From contig BCKQ01000009.1 in the NCBI GenBank assembly GCA_001600695.1, positions 248,001 to 312,000 on the forward strand: a DNA stretch of 64,000 bases, written 5' to 3'. This stretch comes from Ascoidea asiatica. Its lineage: Eukaryota; Ascomycota; Saccharomycetes; Ascoideales; Ascoideaceae. Under the pieces are notes generated by a model. It was not told where the DNA came from. It was given only the letters and a program-made list of their open reading frames with translations, and did no database searches. Shown one piece after another: positions 30,332 to 39,755 of the stretch; the stretch's first letter is position 1; each line of letters begins with the position of its first letter. Position numbers and translations under genes: made by a program.

Positions 30332-30780
30332 TTTATAAACGGTTTCAATTGTACCAATCTAATAGCCTAAATTGCGCATTATACTGTCTCTATTCTACTA
30401 TCTATATTCTTTGAATTGTTAATCTATAGTTATTTTTTTATTGTGAAATAAACATTTATTTCTTTTGAATCAAAACTCTAAAAAGACTGATAGGTACAAA
30501 AAAAATAAAATTGACTTGCATACTACAATTATAATATAAGATTTTTTTAGGAGAAACCTTATTTGAAAAAAAATAGAAGAATGTCTGAAAAGTAAAAAGC
30601 AGCATAAAATTAACAGAGAAGAAACTAAAATTTAGGCAAAAATAAATTTTTGAGAAACTATAAAAAAATCATGAAATTAACGATGAAATAATGATTTGGG
30701 AAAAGAAGAAAAAATGAAGGATACAGAATTAAAGTTGAAAAAAATCAGATTAATGTCCATTTGATCAACAAAAGGTTAAA
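30332..30780. other. Convergent 3' region, DAO1 / CAF120
   Basis: 449 bp of AT-rich sequence between two stop codons. No gene or clear element. Confidence 0.5.
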
Positions 30781-33700
30781 TTATTGTTGTCCATAGCCTG
30801 GGTCAAATATATTACCTCTGGAAGTAGTTTGCTGAGAATTTTGATTATAATTATAGTTATAATTGTTATTTGCAGCATTACTATTGATATTGCCATTACT
30901 GGTAGTGTAATTGTTGTAATTATAATTGTTAGAGTTTTGATTAGACTCATAGTAATTAGAAGGATAACTATTACTATTACCACTATTAGCATGATTATTA
31001 TTAGTATTAATATCTATTTTAGTTTTTGCCAAAGAGTTGGAAATATCATCAAAATTTTCATCATCTACAACATTTAGTAAATCATCCAAAGAATAAGGCT
31101 CATAACGAGAATATTTTCTATAATCATCGTCAGAATCATCTTTACCACCCTCTATATCCAAGCTATTAATATTGCTATTAATTCCGGGTTTAGGATAAGC
31201 TAAGTTGCCATAAGGTGGCTGTTTATTAGCGGTACTGTTATGAGAAGGAGGAACAGGTGGATATCCAACAGGTTGTGATTGTGTTAAATTATTGCTGGGA
31301 TTAACTGGGACAGAATGAGGTGATGAAGCATATGGCTGGGGTGAATTTTTTGTTGCTGGATGATAGTTATTTGGCCTTCCATCTCGTGGAGAATATAATG
31401 CCTGGGGAATGCTGGGCTTATAAGAATTTGGTTGGGTCGAAAGATTTTGCTGACCAATGGCAGCCCCTTGGCTATAAGGGTTTTGTTGAGTATACTGATT
31501 TTGCTGAGGGTATTGATTTTGTTGAGGATATTGGTTTTGCTGATTATATGGATTTGGTTGATTGTAAGGATTCGATTGATTATATGAACTGGATTGATTA
31601 TATGGACTGGACTGGCTATATGCACTTGGTTGGGCATATGGGTTAGATTGAGTGTAAGGGATTGGTTGATTATTTGAAATTGGTTGATTTTTCAAATTAC
31701 TTTGGCTTGATAAAACTAATGGGTTAGCAGTATTATTAGCAGTTGTATTATTAGAATTTGATTGACTTAAGGACATTGGTGAGTTTGCATTAGAACCAGT
31801 ATGTGTTGGATTACTAGAATTATTATAGATATCCCTTTCAATAGTAGGATTTGAAACAGAATTGTTTTTTGTATCAACAATGTCATCTGATGGTGGAGGT
31901 TTTCTTATCAGACTAGTTCTATTTTTGACAATATTTCTAGACGGTGAAGAAATTGGTTCAACTCCAGTGTAACCATAATTCGTAGATTTTGGATAGTTAG
32001 CAGAAGAATTATTGTTTTGAGAAGAATAAGCTCTTGGGGAATTAACAGAACTTTTAGGGGTTTGAAATTGATTTCCCCTGGGTGAATTCATTGAGCTTTG
32101 AGGTGGTTGAGTATGAAATCTTCTAGGAGAATTTACGGAATTTTGAGTACCTCTAGGAGGATTTGACGAATTCTGAAGAGGCTGAGACTGTAATCTTCTA
32201 GGAGTGTTGATAGAATTTTGAGAAGGTGATTGTAATTGAGTGTGCTGTTTATATGGAGAGCCACCGGCTGAAGAAGAATATGGAGGACTTGCAGTTGGAT
32301 AAGGAGCCTTTCCTGAATCTTGAGTTGTTCCATTAGAATTGAAAACATTTTTCATAGGAGAATTAGGAAGTCTACCTGGGGAACGAGAGACACTTAGAGG
32401 TTGTGCTAGAGGAAGGGAAGATTGTGAATTATTTGGTGATTGTGTAGTTGTCAGATTTTGAGCAACATTTACTGTCAGAAAATTATTATTTTGAGTTTCA
32501 TTTTCTAAATTTTTTTCATTGCTTAAAGCACTTGCAATACTTTGTTGAGTTACATTTTTTGAAAATGATGCCCCAAGTAATTCATTTTGAGATAAATTTG
32601 GTGATCTGGGAATTGAGGCAATTGAAGGAACAGATTTTATTGATTGTCTATCACTTCCAGAAGGAGAATCATTGGTTGAACTACTAGGTAGGCCAAAACC
32701 TTCATAACCTTCATCAGTTTTTCTTTTTAATACATCTTTTAAATGAATTTCCCAATCATCATTTGACCAGACAATAGAAGACGAAGATACGGTTAACAGG
32801 AAAACTTCTTCAACCGGTAAGTAATATAGAAATGGTAATACAGGTAGTGAAAATAATAAAGATTTAACGTTTCCTTTATCGGCAATTAATTTACTTGGCC
32901 TTCCAAAAAGGTTAAAAGCATCAAACACAGGAATTAAAAATCTAATCAAGGTATCATAACCAGGAACTGCTGAATGAGATTCAGGCATTAAAAAAACAGT
33001 TGCATCTTTTGGCTCTTTTGATTTTTTAAATCCATGTTGAGAAGAATCAGTATTAAAGGTGATTGAACCTTGCAATTTTATTAAAGTACTTTGATCAATT
33101 AACATTGGAGATTGTGGATAAACAGCATAACAACTTTTTGAGTAATTGATTGAAGCAATAGCTTGACTCTTTTTAGTTTTTTTATCATTATCAAAGAACA
33201 TCATTATTCCACAATTATTTTTTTTGGATTTTCGTTGTCTTTTTGTTGGTTGTTCAATTACAATATAACATCTTTTCCAAGGGGCTCCATTTCCAAATCT
33301 TACCAGCACCCATTCTTGATAATTAAATTTAGTTTCAGATAAAATAACTTTTATATCTGATAATCTTGTACCTCTTGCTGATAATAAGGCTGCAGTATAA
33401 GCTTTTTGCAAAGAAGTATATTCAAAAGTTGAAAGTCTCAAGACAGCATGCCATTTTGAAAATTTATCAGTTGCAGGAAATTGAAGAATAATTCTATTTT
33501 TAAGAGTTGTTGAGATTATTATAACATTACTTAATGTTGAATTTGAAGTAGAACCAGTATTAGAAGAAGGTAAAGATAGTAAAGCTTTAAAATTTGAATC
33601 TGCAAAATTTATATAAGAAGGTTTAGAAGTTGCTTTTAGAAAAGACTCTGGATTTGCTCTATTTTCGGATAGTAAATTTGCATCCCAATATGCAAGTTGA

Positions 33701-33948
33701 GTTCCTGTTAAGATTCCATAAACTTCTTTCCAATTTCTATCAGTACATGGATTACCATCATTATTTAAATCATTTAAAAGATTAAAAATTCCTTCAAAAT
33801 ATCTACGATGTGTTTGAGCAGATAGTAAAGTAACAATAGGAAGGAACTCTGGAGATAAATTTGAAAAATCTTGAGAATTTGTCTTATTAGAAACACTTGT
33901 GGCAGAAAAATTAGTACTTCTAGAAGAAGATGGTTGTAAAGACGACAT
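30781..33948 (-). CDS. CAF120: Caf120/Skg3-type PH-domain protein
   Basis: 1055-residue member of the Caf120/Skg3 family. S. cerevisiae Caf120 associates with the CCR4-NOT complex; its paralog Skg3 localises to the bud and cell periphery. The N-terminus has FLPIVTLLSAQTHRRYFEG, then a PH domain (about 60-185, DRNWKEVYGILTGTQLAYWD) and a second conserved PH-like region (about 205-395, WVLVRFGNGAPWKRCY, VFLMPESHSAVPGYDTLIRF, PVEEVFLLTVSSSSIVW). The C-terminal half is disordered: SPRR-type Ser/Pro repeats (about 585-650) and a YNQ/YPQ repeat (about 770-830) with prion-like composition. Codon 384 is CTG. Both termini of the conserved region are intact, so the gene looks functional. It is divergent from TSR1 across 881 bp. 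Confidence 0.88.
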   Translation of the reverse strand: MSSLQPSSSRSTNFSATSVSNKTNSQDFSNLSPEFLPIVTLLSAQTHRRYFEGIFNLLNDLNNDGNPCTDRNWKEVYGILTGTQLAYWDANLLSENRANPESFLKATSKPSYINFADSNFKALLSLPSSNTGSTSNSTLSNVIIISTTLKNRIILQFPATDKFSKWHAVLRLSTFEYTSLQKAYTAALLSARGTRLSDIKVILSETKFNYQEWVLVRFGNGAPWKRCYIVIEQPTKRQRKSKKNNCGIMMFFDNDKKTKKSQAIASINYSKSCYAVYPQSPMLIDQSTLIKLQGSITFNTDSSQHGFKKSKEPKDATVFLMPESHSAVPGYDTLIRFLIPVFDAFNLFGRPSKLIADKGNVKSLLFSLPVLPFLYYLPVEEVFLLTVSSSSIVWSNDDWEIHLKDVLKRKTDEGYEGFGLPSSSTNDSPSGSDRQSIKSVPSIASIPRSPNLSQNELLGASFSKNVTQQSIASALSNEKNLENETQNNNFLTVNVAQNLTTTQSPNNSQSSLPLAQPLSVSRSPGRLPNSPMKNVFNSNGTTQDSGKAPYPTASPPYSSSAGGSPYKQHTQLQSPSQNSINTPRRLQSQPLQNSSNPPRGTQNSVNSPRRFHTQPPQSSMNSPRGNQFQTPKSSVNSPRAYSSQNNNSSANYPKSTNYGYTGVEPISSPSRNIVKNRTSLIRKPPPSDDIVDTKNNSVSNPTIERDIYNNSSNPTHTGSNANSPMSLSQSNSNNTTANNTANPLVLSSQSNLKNQPISNNQPIPYTQSNPYAQPSAYSQSSPYNQSSSYNQSNPYNQPNPYNQQNQYPQQNQYPQQNQYTQQNPYSQGAAIGQQNLSTQPNSYKPSIPQALYSPRDGRPNNYHPATKNSPQPYASSPHSVPVNPSNNLTQSQPVGYPPVPPSHNSTANKQPPYGNLAYPKPGINSNINSLDIEGGKDDSDDDYRKYSRYEPYSLDDLLNVVDDENFDDISNSLAKTKIDINTNNNHANSGNSNSYPSNYYESNQNSNNYNYNNYTTSNGNINSNAANNNYNYNYNQNSQQTTSRGNIFDPGYGQQ
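31480..31640. repeat. Tandem repeat encoding YNQ/YPQ units
   Basis: Degenerate 15- to 24-bp units on the minus strand encode SxPYNQ and QNQYPQ motifs in CAF120. They also keep other frames open, producing shadow ORFs of 108-117 codons. Confidence 0.75.
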
Positions 33949-34503
33949 TCTATAATAAGTGTGTCACTATTTTTCTTAATATACTATGTATTCCAAATGT
34001 ATATTGTTGATGAACTGACACTTTTCCACGGATCATTAAATAATACACAGCAACTTTTGCTTGTTATTTGATTATTTAATTATTTAATTATTTGATACTT
34101 GATACTTGATATTTGATATTTGATATTTGATACTTGTTATTAGATAGTGAATATTGAATAGTTGAATAGTTGAATAGTTGAATCAAAGAATATATTCAAA
34201 AGAAGATGTAGCAGATTAAGATACCAGCCCTCAATCAACTGCTATGGAAAGTGATATTGGTGGTAATGGTGAAAGATCAAAATGGGAAATACAAGTAGTA
34301 GTAGATGTGAAAATACCGGTTGGAAATATGGTTTGGGAATATCGTCTACGAAACGGACCGCAGCGGTCTCTCAAACTCGGCTCAGTTCTCGTTTTTCTTG
34401 GCTCAAGCCGCGGATTCCGGTTACGTAAGCAGACTCCGGATACGGAATTTACGGATAACTAGCATACCAGCGTGTAATGCAGTGTTTCTAAGCATACTAG
34501 CGG

Positions 34504-34509
34504 CACGTG
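34504..34509. promoter_or_regulatory. CACGTG box
   Basis: GGCACGTGC, about 320 bp before TSR1, in the GC-richer part of the divergent promoter. Confidence 0.4.
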
Positions 34510-34580
34510 CATTACGGCGCTTTAATGCATTTAAAAAAACATTCAAAAACGTCATAAAGTGTTTCCACTATGGTGGTAGT

Positions 34581-34597
34581 ACCTCAAATTTGGTTTC
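34581..34597 (+). promoter_or_regulatory. 17-bp element shared with the KRE33 promoter
   Basis: ACCTCAAATTTGGTTTC matches 445-461 (ACCTCAAGTTTGGTCTC) at 15 of 17 positions. It lies 249 bp before the TSR1 ATG; the other copy is 288 bp before the KRE33 ATG. Both lie upstream of an RRPE-like site on the same strand. Confidence 0.55.
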
Positions 34598-34822
34598 ATA
34601 TTCTTTTTTATTTTTTTGAACTGAAAAAAAAAAATTTTCCTGTCTCTGATGAATTTTCAATGAATTTTCAGTGAATTTCTGATTGATTAGTTAAGAAAGA
34701 GATTAAAGAACCTTTTTGAATCGCACTATTTTATAGAAAGTGAAAGTCATATTAAAGAGAAAACAAACTACTACTTTATTTTCAAAATTTTTCTTGAATT
34801 TAATATTTTGATTTGTTTTTAA

Positions 34823-34855
34823 ATGAAAAATGGCAAAATCTCAATCTCATCATAG
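34823..34855 (+). other. Upstream ORF overlapping the TSR1 start
   Basis: An ATG at 34823, 7 nt before the TSR1 ATG, opens a 10-codon frame ending in TAG at 34853-34855. It overlaps the first 26 nt of TSR1 in another frame. Scanning ribosomes would meet this ATG first unless transcription starts between the two. Confidence 0.5.
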
Positions 34856-37199
34856 ATCAACTCTTACAAAGCCCAAAAAATCATTTAAATCAAGACATCA
34901 GACAAAAAATTCATTGAAGGCACAACTTAAAGGAAAAGTTGAGAAGCAAACTAATAGAACAACTGATTTACAAAAACCTTTATCAAAAGATGTTAGAAAA
35001 AATACTTCTATTCAAAGAAAATCTTTAAAGATTTCAATGGCAAATAATTCAAAAGAACAATATCAAGGTTCTGAAGCAATTGAAAAAATTGTCACTATAA
35101 TAAGCTTAACTAGTGATTTAACTAATGTATCGATTTTAAATAATCTAATTGATACTTTAAATCAAAATCATTTAAATAAAGATAAAATCAATAATATTTC
35201 CTCTAATATTGGCTTACATTCTATTAATATTAGTAAATATAAATCAAATTTTAAATTCATACTACCAGATCCAAATAATTTACTTCAAATTTTGGATATT
35301 GCTAAAATATCTGATTGGGTGATTTTTGCTTTAAGTGCAGAAGTTGAAATTGAGAAGAAAATTGGTGAAAATTTAATCAGAGCTTTAGAATTGCAAGGTA
35401 TATCAAATGTTTTACCAGTTATTCCAAATTTAAATCCTTCAGCTTTTACTTTTAAACAAAGTAAACAAATTAAAAATTCCTTAAAAAGTTATTTCAATCA
35501 TTTTTTTCCATCATGTGAACGTATATTTGATTTAAAAAATAATTCAGATTATTTGAATGTTTTAAGAACTTTATCTGAAAAAAAAATAAAAGCTATAACT
35601 TGGAGACAAGTTAGAGGTTATTTATTAGCTGAAAAAATTGATTGGATTCCTGAAGAAAATTCAAATAATGGTTTATTGAAAATTCAAGGAACTGTAAGAG
35701 GAAATGGGTTTAATGTAAATCGTTTAATTCATTTACCTAATTTTGGTGATTTTCAAATTGCTGGAATTGAAATTCATCCAAAAAAATCTCATAAAAAATC
35801 TATAAATACAGATGATATTATAATGGATGATTCAATCAATCAAAGTACTACTTTTTCACCGGATGAAACTCAAGATAATTTAGATGAATTAAATAAATTT
35901 GAAGAAATTTCTAAACCTCAATATTCTGATGAAAACTTAATTAATTCTGATCAAACATCAAGCTCTAATGGAATTTTATTAAATAATTCAATTTCTAATA
36001 ATTCATCTAATTCTAACCAAGTTTCTAAATTTCAGGATGGAACGTCAACTTATCAATCAAGATGGTATTTAGATGATTTCTCTGATGATGAAGATCAAGA
36101 TCAGAATAATAATAATCTTGTTGATACTCCAATTGAACAGGATATGGATATAGAAATTGAGGAAAATGATAATAATAATGACAATGATGATGGAAATAAT
36201 GATTATCCCGGAAGCATAATGGCTGATGATGAAAATGATGATCTCACTTTAATTCAAAAATATCAAGATTTGCAAGAATTAGAATTCCCCGATCAACTTC
36301 AAGTTTCTTTTGATACTTCTTTAAAAGAGAGATTAAAAAGATATAAAGGTATATTTAATTTACATTCAAGTCAATGGGATATCGATGAGGATGATAAAAA
36401 ACGTCCTTCTGATTGGAAAAGACTTTTAAGAATCAGAAATTTCAAAGCAACTGAAAGAAAAATATTAAAAGACTCTATAATCGCTTTGCAAGCAAAAACA
36501 GGTGATATAATAACAATGTATATTAAAGCTCCAAATCATATAATTAATTCATTGCAACCTCCAGAAATATCTCCATTTATTATTTATGGATTATTAGAAC
36601 ATGAACATAAACTTTCTGTTTGTAATTTTTCATTTAAAAGTTGGGAAGAATACGATCAGCCAATTGCTTCTAAACAAGAAATTATTGTTCAATATGGATT
36701 TAGAAGAACTATAATTCAACCCATGTTTTCAGATTCTTCAAATACTTCAAATAATGTTCATAAATATCAAAAATTTGCCAATTTCAATACCACAGAAACT
36801 CTTACAACTATTTCACCAGTTATGTTTGGTAATACACCAGCTTTATACTTTAAAATTGAAAATAATCAAATTGAATTTATTGGATCTGGAACATTTTTAA
36901 ATTCAGATTATTCAAGAATTATGGTAAAAAGAGCTGTATTAACTGGTCAACCATTCAAAATTCATAAAAATATTCTTACTGTTCGTTATATGTTCTTCAA
37001 TGATGAAGATGTTAATGCCTTTAGAAAGGTTCCTTTATTTACTAGATCTGGTGTTACAGGCTTCATTCAGGAAAGTTTAGGTACTCATGGTCATTTCAAA
37101 GCTAAATTTAACAAAACACTTAATACTCAAGAAACTGTAGCAATGGCATTATATAAAAGACTTTGGCCTAAGAAGTCTACGATGTTTACTAGCATTTAA
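34830..37199 (+). CDS. TSR1: Tsr1, 40S ribosome assembly factor
   Basis: 789-residue Tsr1, nearly the same length as yeast Tsr1 (788). It is a GTPase-like factor of late pre-40S particles that blocks premature joining of translation factors, moving between nucleus and cytoplasm. The N-terminus is basic (TLTKPKKSFKSRHQTKN). The GTPase-like domain (about 85-230) lacks a P-loop, as in the family. The AARP2CN region sits around 255 (ITWRQVRGYLLAEKIDW). An acidic linker follows (about 345-475), then a C-terminal DUF663 domain with KSWEEYDQPIASKQEI (about 604) and TGFIQESLGTHGHFK near the end. The start is fixed by MAKSQSHHRSTLTKPKK, which aligns with the family start. A 10-codon upstream ORF overlaps this ATG. 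Confidence 0.97.
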   Translation: MAKSQSHHRSTLTKPKKSFKSRHQTKNSLKAQLKGKVEKQTNRTTDLQKPLSKDVRKNTSIQRKSLKISMANNSKEQYQGSEAIEKIVTIISLTSDLTNVSILNNLIDTLNQNHLNKDKINNISSNIGLHSINISKYKSNFKFILPDPNNLLQILDIAKISDWVIFALSAEVEIEKKIGENLIRALELQGISNVLPVIPNLNPSAFTFKQSKQIKNSLKSYFNHFFPSCERIFDLKNNSDYLNVLRTLSEKKIKAITWRQVRGYLLAEKIDWIPEENSNNGLLKIQGTVRGNGFNVNRLIHLPNFGDFQIAGIEIHPKKSHKKSINTDDIIMDDSINQSTTFSPDETQDNLDELNKFEEISKPQYSDENLINSDQTSSSNGILLNNSISNNSSNSNQVSKFQDGTSTYQSRWYLDDFSDDEDQDQNNNNLVDTPIEQDMDIEIEENDNNNDNDDGNNDYPGSIMADDENDDLTLIQKYQDLQELEFPDQLQVSFDTSLKERLKRYKGIFNLHSSQWDIDEDDKKRPSDWKRLLRIRNFKATERKILKDSIIALQAKTGDIITMYIKAPNHIINSLQPPEISPFIIYGLLEHEHKLSVCNFSFKSWEEYDQPIASKQEIIVQYGFRRTIIQPMFSDSSNTSNNVHKYQKFANFNTTETLTTISPVMFGNTPALYFKIENNQIEFIGSGTFLNSDYSRIMVKRAVLTGQPFKIHKNILTVRYMFFNDEDVNAFRKVPLFTRSGVTGFIQESLGTHGHFKAKFNKTLNTQETVAMALYKRLWPKKSTMFTSI

Positions 37200-37653
37200 T
37201 CATTTTTTATAAATTTATAATCAAAATTTGTTTTCATTAGCTTTTATAGAATCATCATAATTCACTTTTTTCTCTCAATTATTTATTTACATTATTTTTA
37301 ATACCCCCACTGATATTCTTTAGGAAAGCATTATTACTTGTAGAAAAATAAATAAATTTACTATGTAATATGACACAATTGAATTTAAAACTTTGAACTG
37401 TACTGTACATTCCTTAAAGTTTTTAGTAATGTCTTAAAAAAAGATAAATTACAATCAAGAAAATCCTAAACCTTTTCTGAACGGGGTAACGTTAAAATGA
37501 AAAATATTTCCAATATATTAAAAAAGTATTAAATCATCAAATCCAAACAAAACTAAATAAGTTACTAAGATAATATCTAATATTATACACACTTAAATAT
37601 TTACTAATTGCATTCAATTTTTATCAAATCACAACTTCTTTTGAGACTTAAGA
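37200..37653. other. Intergenic region, TSR1 to Tim17-like gene
   Basis: 454 bp between two plus-strand genes, AT-rich. No motif or gene supported. Confidence 0.5.
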
Positions 37654-38247
37654 ATGGAAAATACCAAAAGTGAAGAAAAAAAAAAGCTTTCCAGTTTGCT
37701 AACTGCAAATGAAAGATTCCAACTCTCACCCGCTTTAAGATTACCAGCAATAGGTCTTACAACAGCTGTTTTTGGATTCCTTTCAGGTTTTTATGAAGGT
37801 TTTTCAAACTCTTCATTAAAATATTTGGCAGAAAATTCTCATAGATTGCCAAAAACGCTTAATGGTTGGTACTTTTATCATAAAAGAAAAAATTATGTTT
37901 GTTTGAAAAGTGGAATGGTAGAATCCATTAAATATTCAACAAAAGTCACATTTATAATAACAAGTTATTTTGGATTTGAGGCAACTCTAGATACTTTAAG
38001 AGGTGAAATAGATTTCATGAATTCAACTATAGCTACTACTACATTTGGTATGCTTTATGGGAAATATTACAGATTAAGTAAATATCAAAAGCTTAATATG
38101 ATTAAAAGAGGTTTTCAATTGGGAATAGTTAGTGGATTATTACAAGATTTTTTGATTTATTTTAGAGGTGGAAATGTTTGGTATCTTAATGCTATTGGTA
38201 TAAAGGCTCTAGAAATTGAAAAAAATAAAGTTAAACTAGAAAACTAG
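37654..38247 (+). CDS. Fungal Tim17/Tim22/Tim23-superfamily-like membrane protein
   Basis: 197 residues with a cytosol-type N-terminus and about four hydrophobic segments: near 34-50, 91-108, 122-138 and 155-172. Glycine-containing helices plus the blocks NSSLKYLAENSHRLPKT, GWYFYHKRKNYVCLKSG and DFMNSTIATTTFGMLYGKY resemble a conserved but mostly uncharacterised fungal family with Tim17-like topology, probably in the mitochondrial inner membrane. There is no cleavable presequence, as expected for carrier-pathway substrates. I am confident that it is a real gene; the superfamily assignment is tentative and no function is claimed. Confidence 0.75.
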   Translation: MENTKSEEKKKLSSLLTANERFQLSPALRLPAIGLTTAVFGFLSGFYEGFSNSSLKYLAENSHRLPKTLNGWYFYHKRKNYVCLKSGMVESIKYSTKVTFIITSYFGFEATLDTLRGEIDFMNSTIATTTFGMLYGKYYRLSKYQKLNMIKRGFQLGIVSGLLQDFLIYFRGGNVWYLNAIGIKALEIEKNKVKLEN

Positions 38248-38627
38248 AAAATTTCAAATTGTATTGTTTCTAATGATAAAAATAATAAAAAAATTAAATC
38301 TTGTAAATAAAAAATGTAATTTTTCCAAAGATTATAAATTTATGTAACTATGGAAAATGATTAATAGAAAAAAAAGAGAATAGTAGTATTAAAGTAAAAG
38401 AAATAACTGTGTATTAGAGATTTGAATAAAAAGTATGGCATAAAATCATAATTTGAAATATTAATATAAAAAGAGAAAAGCTTTTAAATAAAAAATGAAA
38501 GAAAGAAAAAACAAAGAAAAAAAAATTAGCATAAGTTAAGAATAAAGTGATAATGTAATAAATGTTAGAATAAAGGCATATGTTTGAAAGTTGTTATGAA
38601 TTTGGATTCAGTATTGGAGTAAAATAC
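38248..38627. other. Convergent 3' region
   Basis: 380 bp of A-rich plus-strand sequence between the Tim17-like gene and the oxygenase gene. Nothing recognised. Confidence 0.5.
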
Positions 38628-39755
38628 TTAAAGGGCTTTTTCAAATTCTTCATCAGAAACAACCATTTCTTTCCAAGTTACACCAGCATATTCTTCTAAA
38701 TTTTTAACAAAATTCATTACTTTTTCTTTTTCAAACAATTTTCCAGATTTTTTAGTATCATTAACCATTTTTCTTAAATTTTGACATCTTTTTTCAATTA
38801 TTTCCATTCTATAATCAATCCATTCAGGATAAAAATCATTATATCTTGAACCAAATAAAACTTCTGGTTTAACAGTAGATAATACAGAACCTTCATGTTT
38901 TAATGGATCAGCAGCCATATATGAAGAAACAGCAGTTAATCTTTCAGTATAACCTAATGGTTTTGGAGCAATATGTTCAATTAATCTTCCTTGAAGAACA
39001 GTACAAAACCCTTGTTTTGGACCAGCAACACTTACAACTTTACCATTACCTAATTTAATAATAGTTTCACCTCCAACCATTTTAGAAGTATCAGAAAGCA
39101 TAAGAACACAAACAAAAGGATATGAATCATGATGCCATCCAACAACAGAAGGAATTAATTGTTCTTTACCATATAATTCACCTTTTGAGATTTTTTTTCT
39201 ATTATGAGCAATAATTTCTTGTTCAGCATCATCATCATTTTTCATTGCAACATTTGTATGAGCAACTTCATAATCCATTATTATTTTTAAATTAACACCA
39301 GCCATTAAAGATACAGCTTCAATTGCTTTTGGATGTGTCCAAGCACTATGAGTAAAAGGACAACTTTCTTTGGCAAAACCTCTAATACTACCATCTAAAC
39401 CGGAAGTTGAAGAAGGAGAAATTCTAGCATATTTTAAAAAAACATCTTTTCTAAGAACTTCAGCTCTCATAATTTGAACAGCTTCTTTTGAAAATAATGG
39501 AAATGGAGAACTTGCACCAATTGGAGAAATTTGTTTTTCATTTTCAAGTCCTAATTCTTTCATAGTGAATCTTTTTGTTGTATTAACAATATCTGGGTTG
39601 AAAATAATATGTTTAGCAGGATCAAATTTTGTATTAATATCAATTTCTTTTAATAAATCAAAAAGAGATTCAATATTTTCGGTATATTCTTTTTCAGAAA
39701 AAGCTTTATGAGGATTACCAGCCTGAATTTTTTGGATTAAATCTGCAGTTGACAT
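38628..39755 (-). CDS. 2-oxoglutarate/Fe(II)-dependent oxygenase family protein
   Basis: 375 residues. The double-stranded beta-helix core carries a plausible iron triad: His208-x-Asp210 (in WHHDSYPF) and His261 (in RLIEHIAP). Arg272 (in GYTERLTAVSSY) is placed to bind 2-oxoglutarate. GGET (about 228-231) precedes the second half of the barrel. This arrangement is that of fungal 2OG oxygenases that hydroxylate small molecules. The substrate cannot be told from sequence. No signal peptide or membrane helix, so probably cytosolic. It is divergent from DIA4 with 1.65 kb between, a long promoter for an enzyme gene, which suggests regulated expression. Confidence 0.8.
   Translation of the reverse strand: MSTADLIQKIQAGNPHKAFSEKEYTENIESLFDLLKEIDINTKFDPAKHIIFNPDIVNTTKRFTMKELGLENEKQISPIGASSPFPLFSKEAVQIMRAEVLRKDVFLKYARISPSSTSGLDGSIRGFAKESCPFTHSAWTHPKAIEAVSLMAGVNLKIIMDYEVAHTNVAMKNDDDAEQEIIAHNRKKISKGELYGKEQLIPSVVGWHHDSYPFVCVLMLSDTSKMVGGETIIKLGNGKVVSVAGPKQGFCTVLQGRLIEHIAPKPLGYTERLTAVSSYMAADPLKHEGSVLSTVKPEVLFGSRYNDFYPEWIDYRMEIIEKRCQNLRKMVNDTKKSGKLFEKEKVMNFVKNLEEYAGVTWKEMVVSDEEFEKAL

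Larger units (their letters stand above)
33949..34829. promoter_or_regulatory. Divergent promoter, CAF120 / TSR1
   Basis: 881 bp. Near CAF120 there are TTTGATAnT-type and TTGAATAG-type short tandem repeats (about 34060-34185). A GC-richer island at about 34310-34530 carries CGGA/TCCG sites and a CACGTG box (34504-34509). The element ACCTCAAATTTGGTTTC (34581-34597) is shared with KRE33. An RRPE-like A5T4 site lies at 34630-34638. Open frames of 72 and 99 codons here are not protein-like. Confidence 0.6.
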
